Shown in pieces: positions 9,071 to 19,250 of a stretch of 64,000 nucleotides of DNA. This stretch comes from Pseudomonadota bacterium. GTDB lineage: Bacteria > Pseudomonadota > Gammaproteobacteria > Burkholderiales > Burkholderiaceae_C. The first letter of the stretch is position 1; every line of letters begins with the position of its first letter. The notes under the pieces were generated by a model that was not told where the DNA came from, ran no database searches, and saw only the letters and a program-made list of their open reading frames with translations. The position numbers were made by a program, and so were the translations under genes. The DNA is taken from assembly GCA_018241225.1 (NCBI GenBank), contig JAFEEG010000021.1, positions 1-64,000 on the forward strand, written 5' to 3'.

Positions 9071-9952
9071 CTACTGCGCCTGCGGGCGCCGAACACCTTG
9101 AAACACGTAGCGCAAGGCATCGCCGATGGTCGATTCCCACACCGCCCACTCGTGCCGGCCATTGACGATGCGCAGCTCCGCCGGCTGGCGGTTCTTGCGC
9201 AGCAGCTCGTACAGCTGAACCGCCTGCGCCTCGATGAAGAACTCGTCGTCGTCGCCCGAGTTGATGTACATGGGCACCTTCAGGCCCGAGCGCAGGAAGG
9301 AGTCCCACAGCGCCGGGTAGTTGTAGGCCTTCCAGACCTGCGGGCTGAAAGCCCCGTCGCTGCCCTGCAGCGCAAACACCTTGACGTGGCGGGCCGACGA
9401 GTTCTCGGGCGGCTCGGGGTTGTAAACGGCCGGGCTGAGCAAGGCCGCCGCCTGGAACTTGTCCGGGTATTTCAGCGCGTAGCGCAAGGCGCCATAGGCG
9501 CCCATCGACAGGCCGCCGATCACCCGCGCGTCGCGCGTGGCCAGGGCGCGGTAGTTCTTCTCGATGACCGGAATGAGTTCGAGGAAGAAGGCGCTTTCGA
9601 TCGGCTCCTTCAGGTCGACGTACCAGCTGGTGCCCGCGTCGGGCATGACGATGATGGCCGGCGGAATTTCGCCCGATTCGATCAGCGCGTCGGCCGTGCG
9701 CCGGATGCGGCCCTTCTGCACCCACTCGTTGCGGTCGCCGCCGTTGCCGTGCAGCAGGTAGAGCACCGGATAGCGCAGCGGCCCGGCCGGGTCGTAGCCG
9801 CTGGGCAGGTAGACGTTGAAGGCCCAGTTGCGGCCCAGGACTGCGCTCTTGAACTCGGCCCCCTCGATGGTGCCGGCCCAGGCCAGCGCCGATGCGGCAG
9901 CCAGGAACGCGGCCAGCAGGGCGGGCCGCAGCCAGGTTCGCAAGAAGCCCAC
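9071..9952 (-). CDS. Secreted alpha/beta-hydrolase esterase (esterase D/antigen 85-like fold)
   Basis: A 293-residue exported esterase. A hydrophobic signal segment (LRPALLAAFLAAASALAWA) is followed by the mature enzyme. The fold markers are YPVLYLLHGNGGDRNEW for the oxyanion loop, GGLSMGAYGA with the nucleophile serine, and a late NGRHEWAVW supplying histidine. There is no ATG near the signal peptide: GTG at 9952 (VGFLRTWLRP) or TTG at 9973 are the candidates, and I use GTG. The gene begins just after the stop of dcd on the same strand, so the two are probably cotranscribed, although no functional link is evident. Substrate unknown; family members cleave carboxylate or feruloyl esters. Confidence 0.85.
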   Translation of the reverse strand: MGFLRTWLRPALLAAFLAAASALAWAGTIEGAEFKSAVLGRNWAFNVYLPSGYDPAGPLRYPVLYLLHGNGGDRNEWVQKGRIRRTADALIESGEIPPAIIVMPDAGTSWYVDLKEPIESAFFLELIPVIEKNYRALATRDARVIGGLSMGAYGALRYALKYPDKFQAAALLSPAVYNPEPPENSSARHVKVFALQGSDGAFSPQVWKAYNYPALWDSFLRSGLKVPMYINSGDDDEFFIEAQAVQLYELLRKNRQPAELRIVNGRHEWAVWESTIGDALRYVFQGVRRPQAQ

Positions 9953-9978
9953 GGCTTTGCGGCTGCCAGGCAAGCGGA

Positions 9979-10545
9979 TCAGGTCTTGGGCAGCGTCACG
10001 CCGCGCTGGCCCTGGTACTTGCCGCCGCGGTCCTTGTAGCTGGTCTCGCAGACCTCGTCGCTCTCGAAGAACAGCACCTGCGCGCAGCCCTCGCCCGCGT
10101 AGATCTTGGCGGGCAGCGGCGTGGTGTTGCTGAATTCGAGCGTCACGTAGCCTTCCCACTCGGGCTCGAAGGGCGTGACGTTGACGATGATGCCGCAGCG
10201 GGCATAGGTGCTCTTGCCCAGGCACACGGTGAGCACGTTGCGCGGAATGCGGAAATACTCGACCGTGCGCGCCAGCGCAAAGCTGTTGGGCGGAATGATG
10301 CAGTGGTCGCCATGCATGTCCACGAAGCTCTTCTCGTCGAAGTTCTTCGGGTCGACCACCGTGCTGTGGATGTTGGTGAAGACCTTGAACTCGGGCGCGC
10401 AGCGGATGTCGTAGCCGTAGCTCGATGTGCCGTAGCTGATGATCTTGTGGCCGTTGGCTTCGCGGATCTGGCCCGGCTCGAAAGGCTCGATCATGCCGTT
10501 CTTCTCGGCCATGCGGCGGATCCACTTGTCGCTCTTGATGCTCAT
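9979..10545 (-). CDS. dcd: dCTP deaminase
   Basis: A 188-residue dCTP deaminase, the usual length. It converts dCTP to dUTP for thymidylate synthesis. Diagnostic elements seen: [16 protein letters not shown] near residue 40, [23 protein letters not shown] in the centre carrying the substrate-binding and catalytic residues, and [22 protein letters not shown] at 10545 fits the standard MSIKSDKWI start. It is divergent from the MBL-fold lipoprotein gene across about 120 bp and is followed on its own strand by the esterase. Confidence 0.97.
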   Translation of the reverse strand: MSIKSDKWIRRMAEKNGMIEPFEPGQIREANGHKIISYGTSSYGYDIRCAPEFKVFTNIHSTVVDPKNFDEKSFVDMHGDHCIIPPNSFALARTVEYFRIPRNVLTVCLGKSTYARCGIIVNVTPFEPEWEGYVTLEFSNTTPLPAKIYAGEGCAQVLFFESDEVCETSYKDRGGKYQGQRGVTLPKT

Positions 10546-10663
10546 GATTTGCGCGTCCTAGTCAGGGCCGACATTCTAGGGGGGCGCCGGGGCGGCGGCC
10601 GGACAGGACAAGATTCTCCCGAAGGCGGATACTTGCGCCCCCGCTTGACCCGAGGTGGCGCCA

Positions 10664-11524
10664 ATGACAACCGCCAAGTCGCTCCTGGCCGTATGCGCGC
10701 TCGCAATCGCCGGCTGCGCGCCAATGGCAACAACAACCAGCCAGGCGCCAGCGGCCGTCGAGCGCCTCTACGACATCGACTGCGGGGAGAACCGCACGGC
10801 AGACCTCTCGCCCTGGACCACGCCGGCGGACAAGGGCAAGCCCTACGCATTCGCGAACAACTGCTACCTCATCAAGCACGCCAAGGGCTGGATGCTGTGG
10901 GACAGCGGCCATCCGGACCGCTACGCGAGCATTCCCGAAGGCGTGCCCAACCAGCGCCGCACCTCCATCGCGGTGATGAACAAGCCCCTGACGCAATCGC
11001 TGCGCGAGATCGGCGTGGTGCCCGCCGACATCAGCTTCTTCGCGATGTCGCACTCGCATGCCGACCACACCGGCAACGCGAACCTGTTCGCAGGCGCCAC
11101 CATCTTCATGCAGCAGGCCGAATACGACGCCGCCTTCGGGCCCGAGCCGCAGCGCTTCGGCTTCAACCCGGCCAACTACGACCAGCTTCGAAGCGCGCGC
11201 ATCGTGAAGCTGCACGGCGACCACGACGTGTTCGGCGACGGCTCGGTCGTCATCAAGTCGACGCCGGGGCACACGCCAGGTCACCAGTCATTGTTCGTTC
11301 GCCTGCCCAAGAGTGCGCCCGTGCTCCTGTCGGGCGATTTCGTGCACCTGCGCGCGAACTGGGACGCCATGCGCGTGCCCTCCATCAACTTCGACCAGGC
11401 GCAATCGCTCAAGTCGATGCAGGAGATGGACGCCTTCCTGAAGCAGACGGGTGCGCGCCTGTGGATCAACCACGACGCGGAGCAGGCACGGACGATTCCG
11501 AAGGCGCCCGCCTACTCCGAGTAG
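10664..11524 (+). CDS. MBL-fold hydrolase lipoprotein (AHL-lactonase-like)
   Basis: A 286-residue metallo-beta-lactamase-fold enzyme. The N-terminus is a lipoprotein signal (SLLAVCALAIAGCAP), so it is probably anchored on the periplasmic side of a membrane. The zinc motif HSHADH falls at residues 130-135, followed by KLHGDHDVFGDGSV, TPGHTPGHQSL and LLSGDFVHL. This layout resembles N-acyl-homoserine lactonases (AttM/AiiA group), which are normally cytosolic, so quorum quenching is only a possibility. ATG at 10664 is preferred over the in-frame GTG at 10655 because GAGG sits 8 bp before it. No operon partners; convergent with guaD. Confidence 0.85.
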   Translation: MTTAKSLLAVCALAIAGCAPMATTTSQAPAAVERLYDIDCGENRTADLSPWTTPADKGKPYAFANNCYLIKHAKGWMLWDSGHPDRYASIPEGVPNQRRTSIAVMNKPLTQSLREIGVVPADISFFAMSHSHADHTGNANLFAGATIFMQQAEYDAAFGPEPQRFGFNPANYDQLRSARIVKLHGDHDVFGDGSVVIKSTPGHTPGHQSLFVRLPKSAPVLLSGDFVHLRANWDAMRVPSINFDQAQSLKSMQEMDAFLKQTGARLWINHDAEQARTIPKAPAYSE

Positions 11525-11547
11525 CGCTCGGCCCGGGCGAAATGGCG

Positions 11548-12843
11548 CTACTGCGCCTGCCCGATCACGGTACGTTCCACCAGCCGGTCGTCACCCAGCA
11601 CGATCATCGAAAACAGCAGTTCTTCCAGGCTGTTCGCCTGCTTGGTCTTGCGCGCCAGCAGCGGCGTGGCCGCCGGGTTGAGCACCAGGAAGTCGGCCTC
11701 GCAGCCCGGCTGCAGATTGCCCACCGTGCCCGCCAGCCCCAGCGCACGCGCCGCGCCGGCGGTGTGGTGCCACCACAGTTGCGAGGGCGGAATGCTCACG
11801 CCCGGCTTGGTCTGCCCTTCGCGGCCCGCGTAGTAGGCGGCCATCATGGTCGCAAAGGGGCTGAAGCTGGTGCCGCCGCCCACGTCGCTGGCCAGGCCGT
11901 AGCGGTAGCCGATGCGGTCGGCGCCCTCGAAGTCGAAGAAGCCGCTGCCCAGGAACAGGTTGCTCGTGGGGCTCACGGCGGTGACGGCGCCGGTATCGCG
12001 CATCAGGCAGCGGTCGTCGTCGTCGAAGTGGATGCAGTGGGCGTACACGGCCCGCTCGCGCATCAAGTTGAAGCCCAGGTACACGTCCAGGTAGGAGCGG
12101 GCCTTGGGAAACAACTCGCGCACCCACTTCACCTCGTCCTTGTTTTCCGAGACGTGCGTGTGGATCCAGGTGTCGCCGAAGGCCTTGGCCAGTTCGCCCG
12201 CGCCGTGCAGTTGCGCATCGGTGCTGGTGGGCGCAAAGCGCGGCGTGATGGCGTAACCCAGGCGGTCGACGTTGTGCCAGCGGCGGATGAGCGCCTCGGT
12301 GTCCAGCAGGCCTTGCTCGGTTTCGTCGCGCACGCCGTCGGGCGAATTGCGGTCCTGCAGCACCTTGCCGCTGATCATGCGAAGGCTGCGGCGCTGCGCG
12401 GCCTCGAAGAATGCATCGACCGAGGCGGGGTGCGAGGTGGCAAAGGTCAGCGCGGTGGTCACGCCGTTGCGTTGCAGCTCGTCGAAGAAGAACTCGGCCA
12501 CGGCGCTCGCATGCGCGGGGTCGGCAAAGCGGCTCTCGGCCGGGAAGGTGTAGTTCTCCAGCCAGGGCAGAAGGCCCGCGGCCGGCGCGCCGATGATGTC
12601 CGTCTGCGGATAGTGCACGTGCATGTCGATGAAGCCCGGCGCCAGGATGCGGCCCGGCAGGTGCAGGACTGGCACCTGCGCGTACTGGTCCTTCAGCGCC
12701 GAGTAGCTGCCTGCGGCCTGCACCAGTTGGCGGCCTCGCGCATCGGGGCCGATGACCAGCAGGCCGTCTTCTTCGTACTGGGCTTGCGTGGTGGCGGGAT
12801 CGAAGCGCAGCAAGGAGGCGCGAAAGGCTTTCAACGTCGTCAT
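11548..12843 (-). CDS. guaD: Guanine deaminase
   Basis: A 431-residue amidohydrolase that converts guanine to xanthine. Zinc and substrate motifs are in order: PGFIDMHVHYPQTDIIG, ITPRFAPTS, THVSENKDEV, VYAHCIHFDDDD and SPTSNLFLGSGFFD, then the late aspartate region GLASDVGGGTSFSPF. The PQTD segment after HxH is typical of guanine deaminases rather than other ATZ/TRZ hydrolases. ATG at 12843 gives the standard MTTLKAFRASLL start. It feeds xanthine to XdhAB in the same purine region. The 90-bp gap to the divergent glycosyltransferase holds a 7-bp inverted repeat, a possible operator. Confidence 0.95.
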   Translation of the reverse strand: MTTLKAFRASLLRFDPATTQAQYEEDGLLVIGPDARGRQLVQAAGSYSALKDQYAQVPVLHLPGRILAPGFIDMHVHYPQTDIIGAPAAGLLPWLENYTFPAESRFADPAHASAVAEFFFDELQRNGVTTALTFATSHPASVDAFFEAAQRRSLRMISGKVLQDRNSPDGVRDETEQGLLDTEALIRRWHNVDRLGYAITPRFAPTSTDAQLHGAGELAKAFGDTWIHTHVSENKDEVKWVRELFPKARSYLDVYLGFNLMRERAVYAHCIHFDDDDRCLMRDTGAVTAVSPTSNLFLGSGFFDFEGADRIGYRYGLASDVGGGTSFSPFATMMAAYYAGREGQTKPGVSIPPSQLWWHHTAGAARALGLAGTVGNLQPGCEADFLVLNPAATPLLARKTKQANSLEELLFSMIVLGDDRLVERTVIGQAQ

Positions 12844-12887
12844 GGCGCCCGAGCGTAGTCCAGTGGCCACGCTTTGCAATGTCCGCA

Positions 12888-12908
12888 GGCGTATACCCCC
12901 CATACGCC
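12888..12908. promoter_or_regulatory. Inverted repeat GGCGTAT-N7-ATACGCC upstream of guaD
   Basis: A perfect 7-bp inverted repeat with a 7-bp spacer lies 45 bp upstream of the guaD start and 26 bp upstream of the divergent glycosyltransferase start. It contains a GTATAC core, also seen in three other promoter regions here. The size and symmetry fit a dimeric regulator such as the LysR protein at 24330-25283, but binding is inference. Confidence 0.5.
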
Positions 12909-12933
12909 GAGCCTGACGACATAATTTCACCCG

Positions 12934-14094
12934 ATGAAAGTCCTGCTGATCGGCAACTACCCGCTCGACGACCAGAAGAGCATGCTGGCCTTCTCGGCGA
13001 TGCTCGAGCGCGAATTGCCGCGCCTGGGTTGTGAGGTACAGGTGCTCAGCCCGCAGGCTCGCGCGGCGCGCCTGCCCATGCCACGCGCCTTGCGCAAGTG
13101 GGCCGGCTACCTGGACAAGTTCGTGCTCTTCCTGCCCGCGCTGGCACGCCGCGCACGGTGGGCCGACGTGGTGCACGTCTGCGACCACTCCAACGCCATG
13201 TACATGCCGCGCCTGACTCGGCATGCCAACGTGCTGACCTGCCACGACGTGATCGCCATCCAGGCGGCGCGCGGCATCGTGCGCGACTGGCAGGTGGGCT
13301 TCACGGGTCGCATCTTCCAGAAGCTGATTGCCAATGGCTTCGCCTTTGCCGACCGGCTGGTATGCGTCTCGGCCGCCACCCATCGCGAGGTGCTGGCCCT
13401 GAGCCTGGCCAAGGCGGCGCGCATGCAGATCGTGCCCATGGGGCTGAACAACGAATTCGGGCTGCTGCCCGTCGACGTGGTGAACAAGTGCCTGGCCTCG
13501 CACGGGCTGGACCCGCAAGCCCCCTACCTGCTGCACGTGGGCCATGAACACGCACGCAAGAACCGCATGGCCGTGCTCGCCAGCTTTGCCGAACTGCACA
13601 AGGACGCGGCATCGTCGCCCGTGCAGCACCTGGTCTTCGTCGGCTCACCGCTCACCCAGGAAATGAACGCGCTCATCGACAGCCATCCGGGGCTTGCCGC
13701 CAGGGTGCACGTGCTGCGCGATGTCTCGCACGACGACCTGCGTGCCCTGTACTGCGGCGCGGCCGCCCTGCTCTTTCCGTCGCTGCAGGAAGGCTTCGGC
13801 TGGCCCATCATCGAGGCGCAGGCCTGCGGTTGCCCGGTGTTCACCTCGGACCTGGCGCCCATGAACGAGATCGGCTCGGCCGCCGCGGTGTACGTGGACC
13901 CGAAGGACCCGGCGGCCATCGCCCGGGCCATCCGCCAGGCAGCGCCCCGCTTCGCTGCAATGCGCGAAGGCGGCCTGGCCAATGCGGCGCACTTTTCCGC
14001 CGCGACCATGGCATCACGCTATGTCGAGCAGTACCGCGAAGTCATCGCGGCGCGCCAGGGTGCCCCCGAGGGCACCCCGTCGAGGACTACTTGA
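12934..14094 (+). CDS. GT4 family glycosyltransferase
   Basis: A 386-residue GT-B glycosyltransferase of family 4. The N-terminal Rossmann start is MKVLLIGNYPLDDQKSM; the C-terminal nucleotide-sugar domain carries LLHVGHEHARKNR, LYCGAAALLFPSLQEGFGWP with the EGFGWPxxE signature, and ACGCPVFTSD. No signal or membrane anchor. It sits alone on the plus strand between guaD and the second BMP gene and overlaps the end of the latter by 8 bp, tail to tail. It has no obvious link to purine metabolism and may be part of a scattered cell-surface repertoire together with the 38-6502 module. Donor and acceptor unknown. Confidence 0.88.
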   Translation: MKVLLIGNYPLDDQKSMLAFSAMLERELPRLGCEVQVLSPQARAARLPMPRALRKWAGYLDKFVLFLPALARRARWADVVHVCDHSNAMYMPRLTRHANVLTCHDVIAIQAARGIVRDWQVGFTGRIFQKLIANGFAFADRLVCVSAATHREVLALSLAKAARMQIVPMGLNNEFGLLPVDVVNKCLASHGLDPQAPYLLHVGHEHARKNRMAVLASFAELHKDAASSPVQHLVFVGSPLTQEMNALIDSHPGLAARVHVLRDVSHDDLRALYCGAAALLFPSLQEGFGWPIIEAQACGCPVFTSDLAPMNEIGSAAAVYVDPKDPAAIARAIRQAAPRFAAMREGGLANAAHFSAATMASRYVEQYREVIAARQGAPEGTPSRTT

Positions 14095-15184
14095 TCCGGC
14101 CCTGGACGCCTTCGACCAGCCAGTTCATCTGCAGGATCTCGGCGTCCGACAGGGCCTTGCCTGCGCCGATGCGCACCTTGCCCTCGTTGTCGCGCACGTC
14201 GCCGCCCGTTGCACGGAAGGGCTGCAGCTTGCCCTCGGCAATGTCCTTCTGGCGCGCCAGCACTTCGGCCTGGACGGCCTTGGGCACCTTGGGGCCGAAC
14301 TCGCCCACGCGGATCATTCCTTCCTTCACGCCGCCCCAGGTGTCGCCGCTCTTCCAGCTGCCATCGAGCACCGCGCGGGCACGCTGGGTGTAGTAGTCGC
14401 CCCAGAGGTGCTGCACCGCGACGATCTGTGCGTCGGGCGCCACCTTGCGCATGTCGGAGTGGTAGGCGATGGCCATCTTGCCGCGCTCCTGCGCCGCGGC
14501 CATGACGGCCGTGGAGCCGGTGTGGAACGAGATCACGTCCACGTCCTGGTTGAACAGCGCCATGGCGGCATCGCGCTCGGCCGGCGGGTTGAACCACTCG
14601 TTGAGCCAGATGACCTTGACCTGCGCCTTCGGGTCGACCGAGCGCATGCCCAGCGTGAAGGCGTTGATGCCTTGCAAAACCTCGGGAATCGGAAAGCCCG
14701 CCACGTAGCCGGCCACGTGCGTCTTGCTCATGCGTGCGGCCACGACGCCCGAGAGATAGCGGCCCTCGTAGTAGCGGGCATTGGCGGTGGCCACGTTGGG
14801 CGCCTGCTTGTAGCCGGTGATGGACTCGAACTTCACGTCCGGAAAGTCGCGCGCAACCTTCAGCGTGGGCTCCATGTAGCCGAAGCTGGAGGTGAAGATG
14901 AGCTTGTTGCCCTGGCGTGCCAGGTCGCGGATGACGCGCTCGGCGTCCGGCCCCTCGGGCACGTTCTCGACAAAGGTGGTCTTCACCTTGTCGCCCAGCG
15001 CAGCCGCCACGGCCTTGCGGCCCTCGTCATGCTGGTGGGTCCAGCCTGCATCGGTGACCGGCGTGACGTAGACGAAGCCGATCTTCAAGGGCTCGGCCGC
15101 CTGCGCGGTGTGGGTGGAAAAAGAAAAGAAAATACTTGTGGAAGCCAGCGCAAGCAAGGCGCGGCCCACGAGGTTTTTGTACAT
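14087..15184 (-). CDS. BMP family ABC substrate-binding protein (periplasmic)
   Basis: A 365-residue binding protein of the BMP/Med family (PnrA-like), whose members bind purine nucleosides or related bases. A classical signal peptide (LLALASTSIFFSFSTHTAQA) ends before AEPLKIGFVYVTPVTDAGW. There is no lipobox, so it is a soluble periplasmic protein, unlike the lipoprotein paralogue at 17991-19163, with which it shares long stretches (VPEGxDAERVIRD, GNKLIF, FGYMEPxLKVA). It has no permease of its own and probably delivers to the shared importer at 19251-22863. A strong intrinsic terminator separates it from the upstream GAF-like gene, so it has its own promoter in the 100-bp gap. Confidence 0.9.
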   Translation of the reverse strand: MYKNLVGRALLALASTSIFFSFSTHTAQAAEPLKIGFVYVTPVTDAGWTHQHDEGRKAVAAALGDKVKTTFVENVPEGPDAERVIRDLARQGNKLIFTSSFGYMEPTLKVARDFPDVKFESITGYKQAPNVATANARYYEGRYLSGVVAARMSKTHVAGYVAGFPIPEVLQGINAFTLGMRSVDPKAQVKVIWLNEWFNPPAERDAAMALFNQDVDVISFHTGSTAVMAAAQERGKMAIAYHSDMRKVAPDAQIVAVQHLWGDYYTQRARAVLDGSWKSGDTWGGVKEGMIRVGEFGPKVPKAVQAEVLARQKDIAEGKLQPFRATGGDVRDNEGKVRIGAGKALSDAEILQMNWLVEGVQGRIK

Positions 15185-15214
15185 GGTGTTCCTCTACATG
15201 GCCCCAATACACAA

Positions 15215-15243
15215 GAAAAAAGGCGCTGCGGGGCAGCAGCGCC
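15215..15243 (-). terminator. Rho-independent terminator after the GAF-like gene
   Basis: Read on the minus strand, an 8-bp perfect stem GGCGCTGC/GCAGCGCC (15222-15243, 6-nt loop) is followed directly by a run of T. It lies between the stop of the GAF-like gene at 15287 and the start of the BMP gene at 15184, so it ends the Rieske-deaminase-GAF transcript. Confidence 0.88.
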
Positions 15244-15286
15244 AGATGCTTATTTTAACGGGCGTGCCGGCCCGGAAAATTGCCGG

Positions 15287-15742
15287 TCAGTCCAGGTGGT
15301 CGCCGAACAGCGGCACCAGGTCGCGCAGGAACGCCTGCTCCTGCTGCTCGATGCTGCGCGGCTCCAGGTCGAAATGGATGAAGGTGCCCGCGGGACTGCC
15401 GTCCGCATTGCGCAGGACATGGCCGTAGTAGGACTCGACCAGGCCGGCATACGGGCGCGCCAGCCGCTCGTCCGCCGAGGCGTGCTCGGTCATGAACTCG
15501 CCGTGCTCGATCGCGAAGCGGCAGAAGCTGCTTTCCAGCGGCACGGCCGACAGCCAGGTGCGGTACTCGCTGGTGCGGTCGAAGGCATGCACCGCGCGCA
15601 TCTCGCCGTCTTCGAGCTTGTACAGCGCGGTGAATCGGAAATTGGTGCGGTCGTTGAGCAGCGCCAGTGCGGCGTGCGGACCGCGTTCGGCAAGGACGTT
15701 GCGAACGGCCTGGGCTTGCGAAGGCATGTCGAAATCGAGCAT
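15287..15742 (-). CDS. Small GAF-like domain protein
   Basis: A 151-residue protein resembling a single GAF domain, a small-molecule sensory fold: ALALLNDRTNFRFTALYKLEDGEMRAVHAFDRTSEYRTW, FCRFAIEHGEFMTEH, then GTFIHFDLEP. No effector domain is attached. I chose ATG at 15742 (MLDFDMPSQAQ) because AAGGAAGG lies 6 bp before it; an in-frame ATG at 15793 lacks a good site. It is the last gene of the Rieske-deaminase transcript, 106 bp below the deaminase stop, and ends at a strong terminator. It may sense a purine or regulate a partner protein, but that is guesswork. Confidence 0.7.
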   Translation of the reverse strand: MLDFDMPSQAQAVRNVLAERGPHAALALLNDRTNFRFTALYKLEDGEMRAVHAFDRTSEYRTWLSAVPLESSFCRFAIEHGEFMTEHASADERLARPYAGLVESYYGHVLRNADGSPAGTFIHFDLEPRSIEQQEQAFLRDLVPLFGDHLD

Positions 15743-15847
15743 GAGGCCCTTCCTTGATGGCAATCGGGAGGAATCTTGAATCGGCCAACCCATTCTAGGA
15801 AGGCCGAATGATTCCTTGATGAGCGCCCCAAAAGCCCCCTCGCCCGA

Positions 15848-17913
<2,066 letters not shown>

Positions 17914-17925
17914 GTGCTTCGCTCT

Positions 17926-17960
17926 AAAGAAAAAAGGGTTGCCCGCACCGGGCAACCCTT
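17926..17960 (-). terminator. Rho-independent terminator after the BMP lipoprotein gene
   Basis: On the minus strand a 12-bp stem AAGGGTTGCCCG/CGGGCAACCCTT with a 3-nt loop (17934-17960) runs into a T-rich tract (17926-17935). It ends transcription of the BMP lipoprotein gene (stop at 17991) and isolates the Rieske-deaminase transcript. Confidence 0.92.
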
Positions 17961-17990
17961 GGCTGTCAGCGCGGAAAACGCGCCGGCGGC

Positions 17991-19163
17991 TTACTTCTTG
18001 TCGCCGCCCGGGACCTTGCCCTCGACGCCCTTCACGTAGAAGTTGATGCTGGTGAGGAACTTGTCGTCCGCCACGGCGCCCGCAGCCACGACTTCCTTGC
18101 CGTCCTGGCCGACGATCGGACCCTTCCAGATGGAGAAGCTGCCGTCCTTCAGACCCTTCTTCACGTCGTCCACCTTGGCCTTCAGGTCGGCCGGCACGTC
18201 GTCGGCGATCGACACGATGTCGATGGCGCCTTCCTTCACGCCCCACCAGCTCTGGCCGGTGGTCCACTTGCCGTCCAGCACGTCTTGCGTGGCCTTCTTG
18301 TAGTAGGGCTCCCAGTTGATGATGGACGAGGCCAGGTGGGCCTTGGGGCCGTAGGCGGTCATGTCCGAATCCCAGCCGAAGGCGCGCTTGCCCTTTTCCT
18401 GCGCCGTCTTCAGCACGGCGGGCGAGTCGGTGTTCTGGAACAGCACGTCGGCGCCGCCGTTGATCAGGGCCGTGGCGGCCTCGGTTTCCTTCGGGGGGCT
18501 GAACCACTCGTTGACCCACACCACCTTGGTCGTGATCTTCGGGTTGACCGACTGCGCGCCCAGGGTGAAGGAGTTGATGTTGCGCAGCACCTCGGGAATC
18601 GGCACCGAGCCGACCACGCCCAGCACGTTGCTCTTGGTCATGCCGCCGGCAATGACGCCAGCCATGTACGCACCTTCGTACGTGCGGCTGTCGTAGGTGC
18701 GCATGTTGTCCGAGGTCTTGTAGCCGGTGGCGTGCTCGAACTTGACGTCCTTGGCATCGGCCGCGACCTTGAGCATGGGCTCCATGTAGCCGAAGGTGGT
18801 GCCGAAGATCAGCTTGTTGCCCTGGCCGACCATGTCGCGGATGACGCGCTCGGCGTCGGCGCCCTCGGGCACGCTCTCGACATAGGTGGTCTTGATCTTG
18901 TCGCCGAATTCCTTTTCCAGCGCCTTGCGGGCCACGTCGTGCGCAAAGCTCCAGCCGCCATCGCCAACCGGGCCGACATAGGCGAACGCGATGTTCAGCG
19001 GGCCGGTAGCGGCCGGCGCGGGCGCGGCGGCCGTGGGCGCCGGGGCGGCAGGCGCTGCAGCGGGCGCGGGCGCCTCTTCCTTCTTGCCGCAGCCGATCAG
19101 GGCTGCCGCAGCCGCTGCCGAAGCAGCCGCCAGGAGCAGGGAACGCTTGTTCAGGTCAGTCAT
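17991..19163 (-). CDS. BMP family ABC substrate-binding lipoprotein
   Basis: A 390-residue purine/nucleoside-type binding protein of the BMP family. The N-terminus is a lipoprotein signal (LLLAAASAAAAAALIGCGKK) with the lipobox cysteine, followed by an Ala/Pro linker of about 30 residues that tethers it to the membrane. The mature domain begins GPLNIAFAYVGPVGDGGW and keeps the family elements VPEGADAERVIRDM, FGYMEPMLKVA and VVGSVPIPEVLRNINSF. It lies 87 bp below the permease at 19251-20171 on the same strand and is the natural partner of that importer. A terminator follows. Ligand likely a purine base or nucleoside, by family and by neighbourhood. Confidence 0.93.
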   Translation of the reverse strand: MTDLNKRSLLLAAASAAAAAALIGCGKKEEAPAPAAAPAAPAPTAAAPAPAATGPLNIAFAYVGPVGDGGWSFAHDVARKALEKEFGDKIKTTYVESVPEGADAERVIRDMVGQGNKLIFGTTFGYMEPMLKVAADAKDVKFEHATGYKTSDNMRTYDSRTYEGAYMAGVIAGGMTKSNVLGVVGSVPIPEVLRNINSFTLGAQSVNPKITTKVVWVNEWFSPPKETEAATALINGGADVLFQNTDSPAVLKTAQEKGKRAFGWDSDMTAYGPKAHLASSIINWEPYYKKATQDVLDGKWTTGQSWWGVKEGAIDIVSIADDVPADLKAKVDDVKKGLKDGSFSIWKGPIVGQDGKEVVAAGAVADDKFLTSINFYVKGVEGKVPGGDKK

Positions 19164-19250
19164 TTTTCGAGATCCTCAAAGGACAGGTTGGCGAAACCGG
19201 TGTGAAAACGCGCGCCAGAGCGCACGCACGTTTCCAAATGCAAGCGGGGA

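Noticed and set aside
10664..11524. Assignment of the MBL lipoprotein as a true quorum-quenching lactonase
   Set aside because: The HxHxDH motif is shared by many MBL enzymes, and the lipoprotein signal is atypical for AiiA; function left open.
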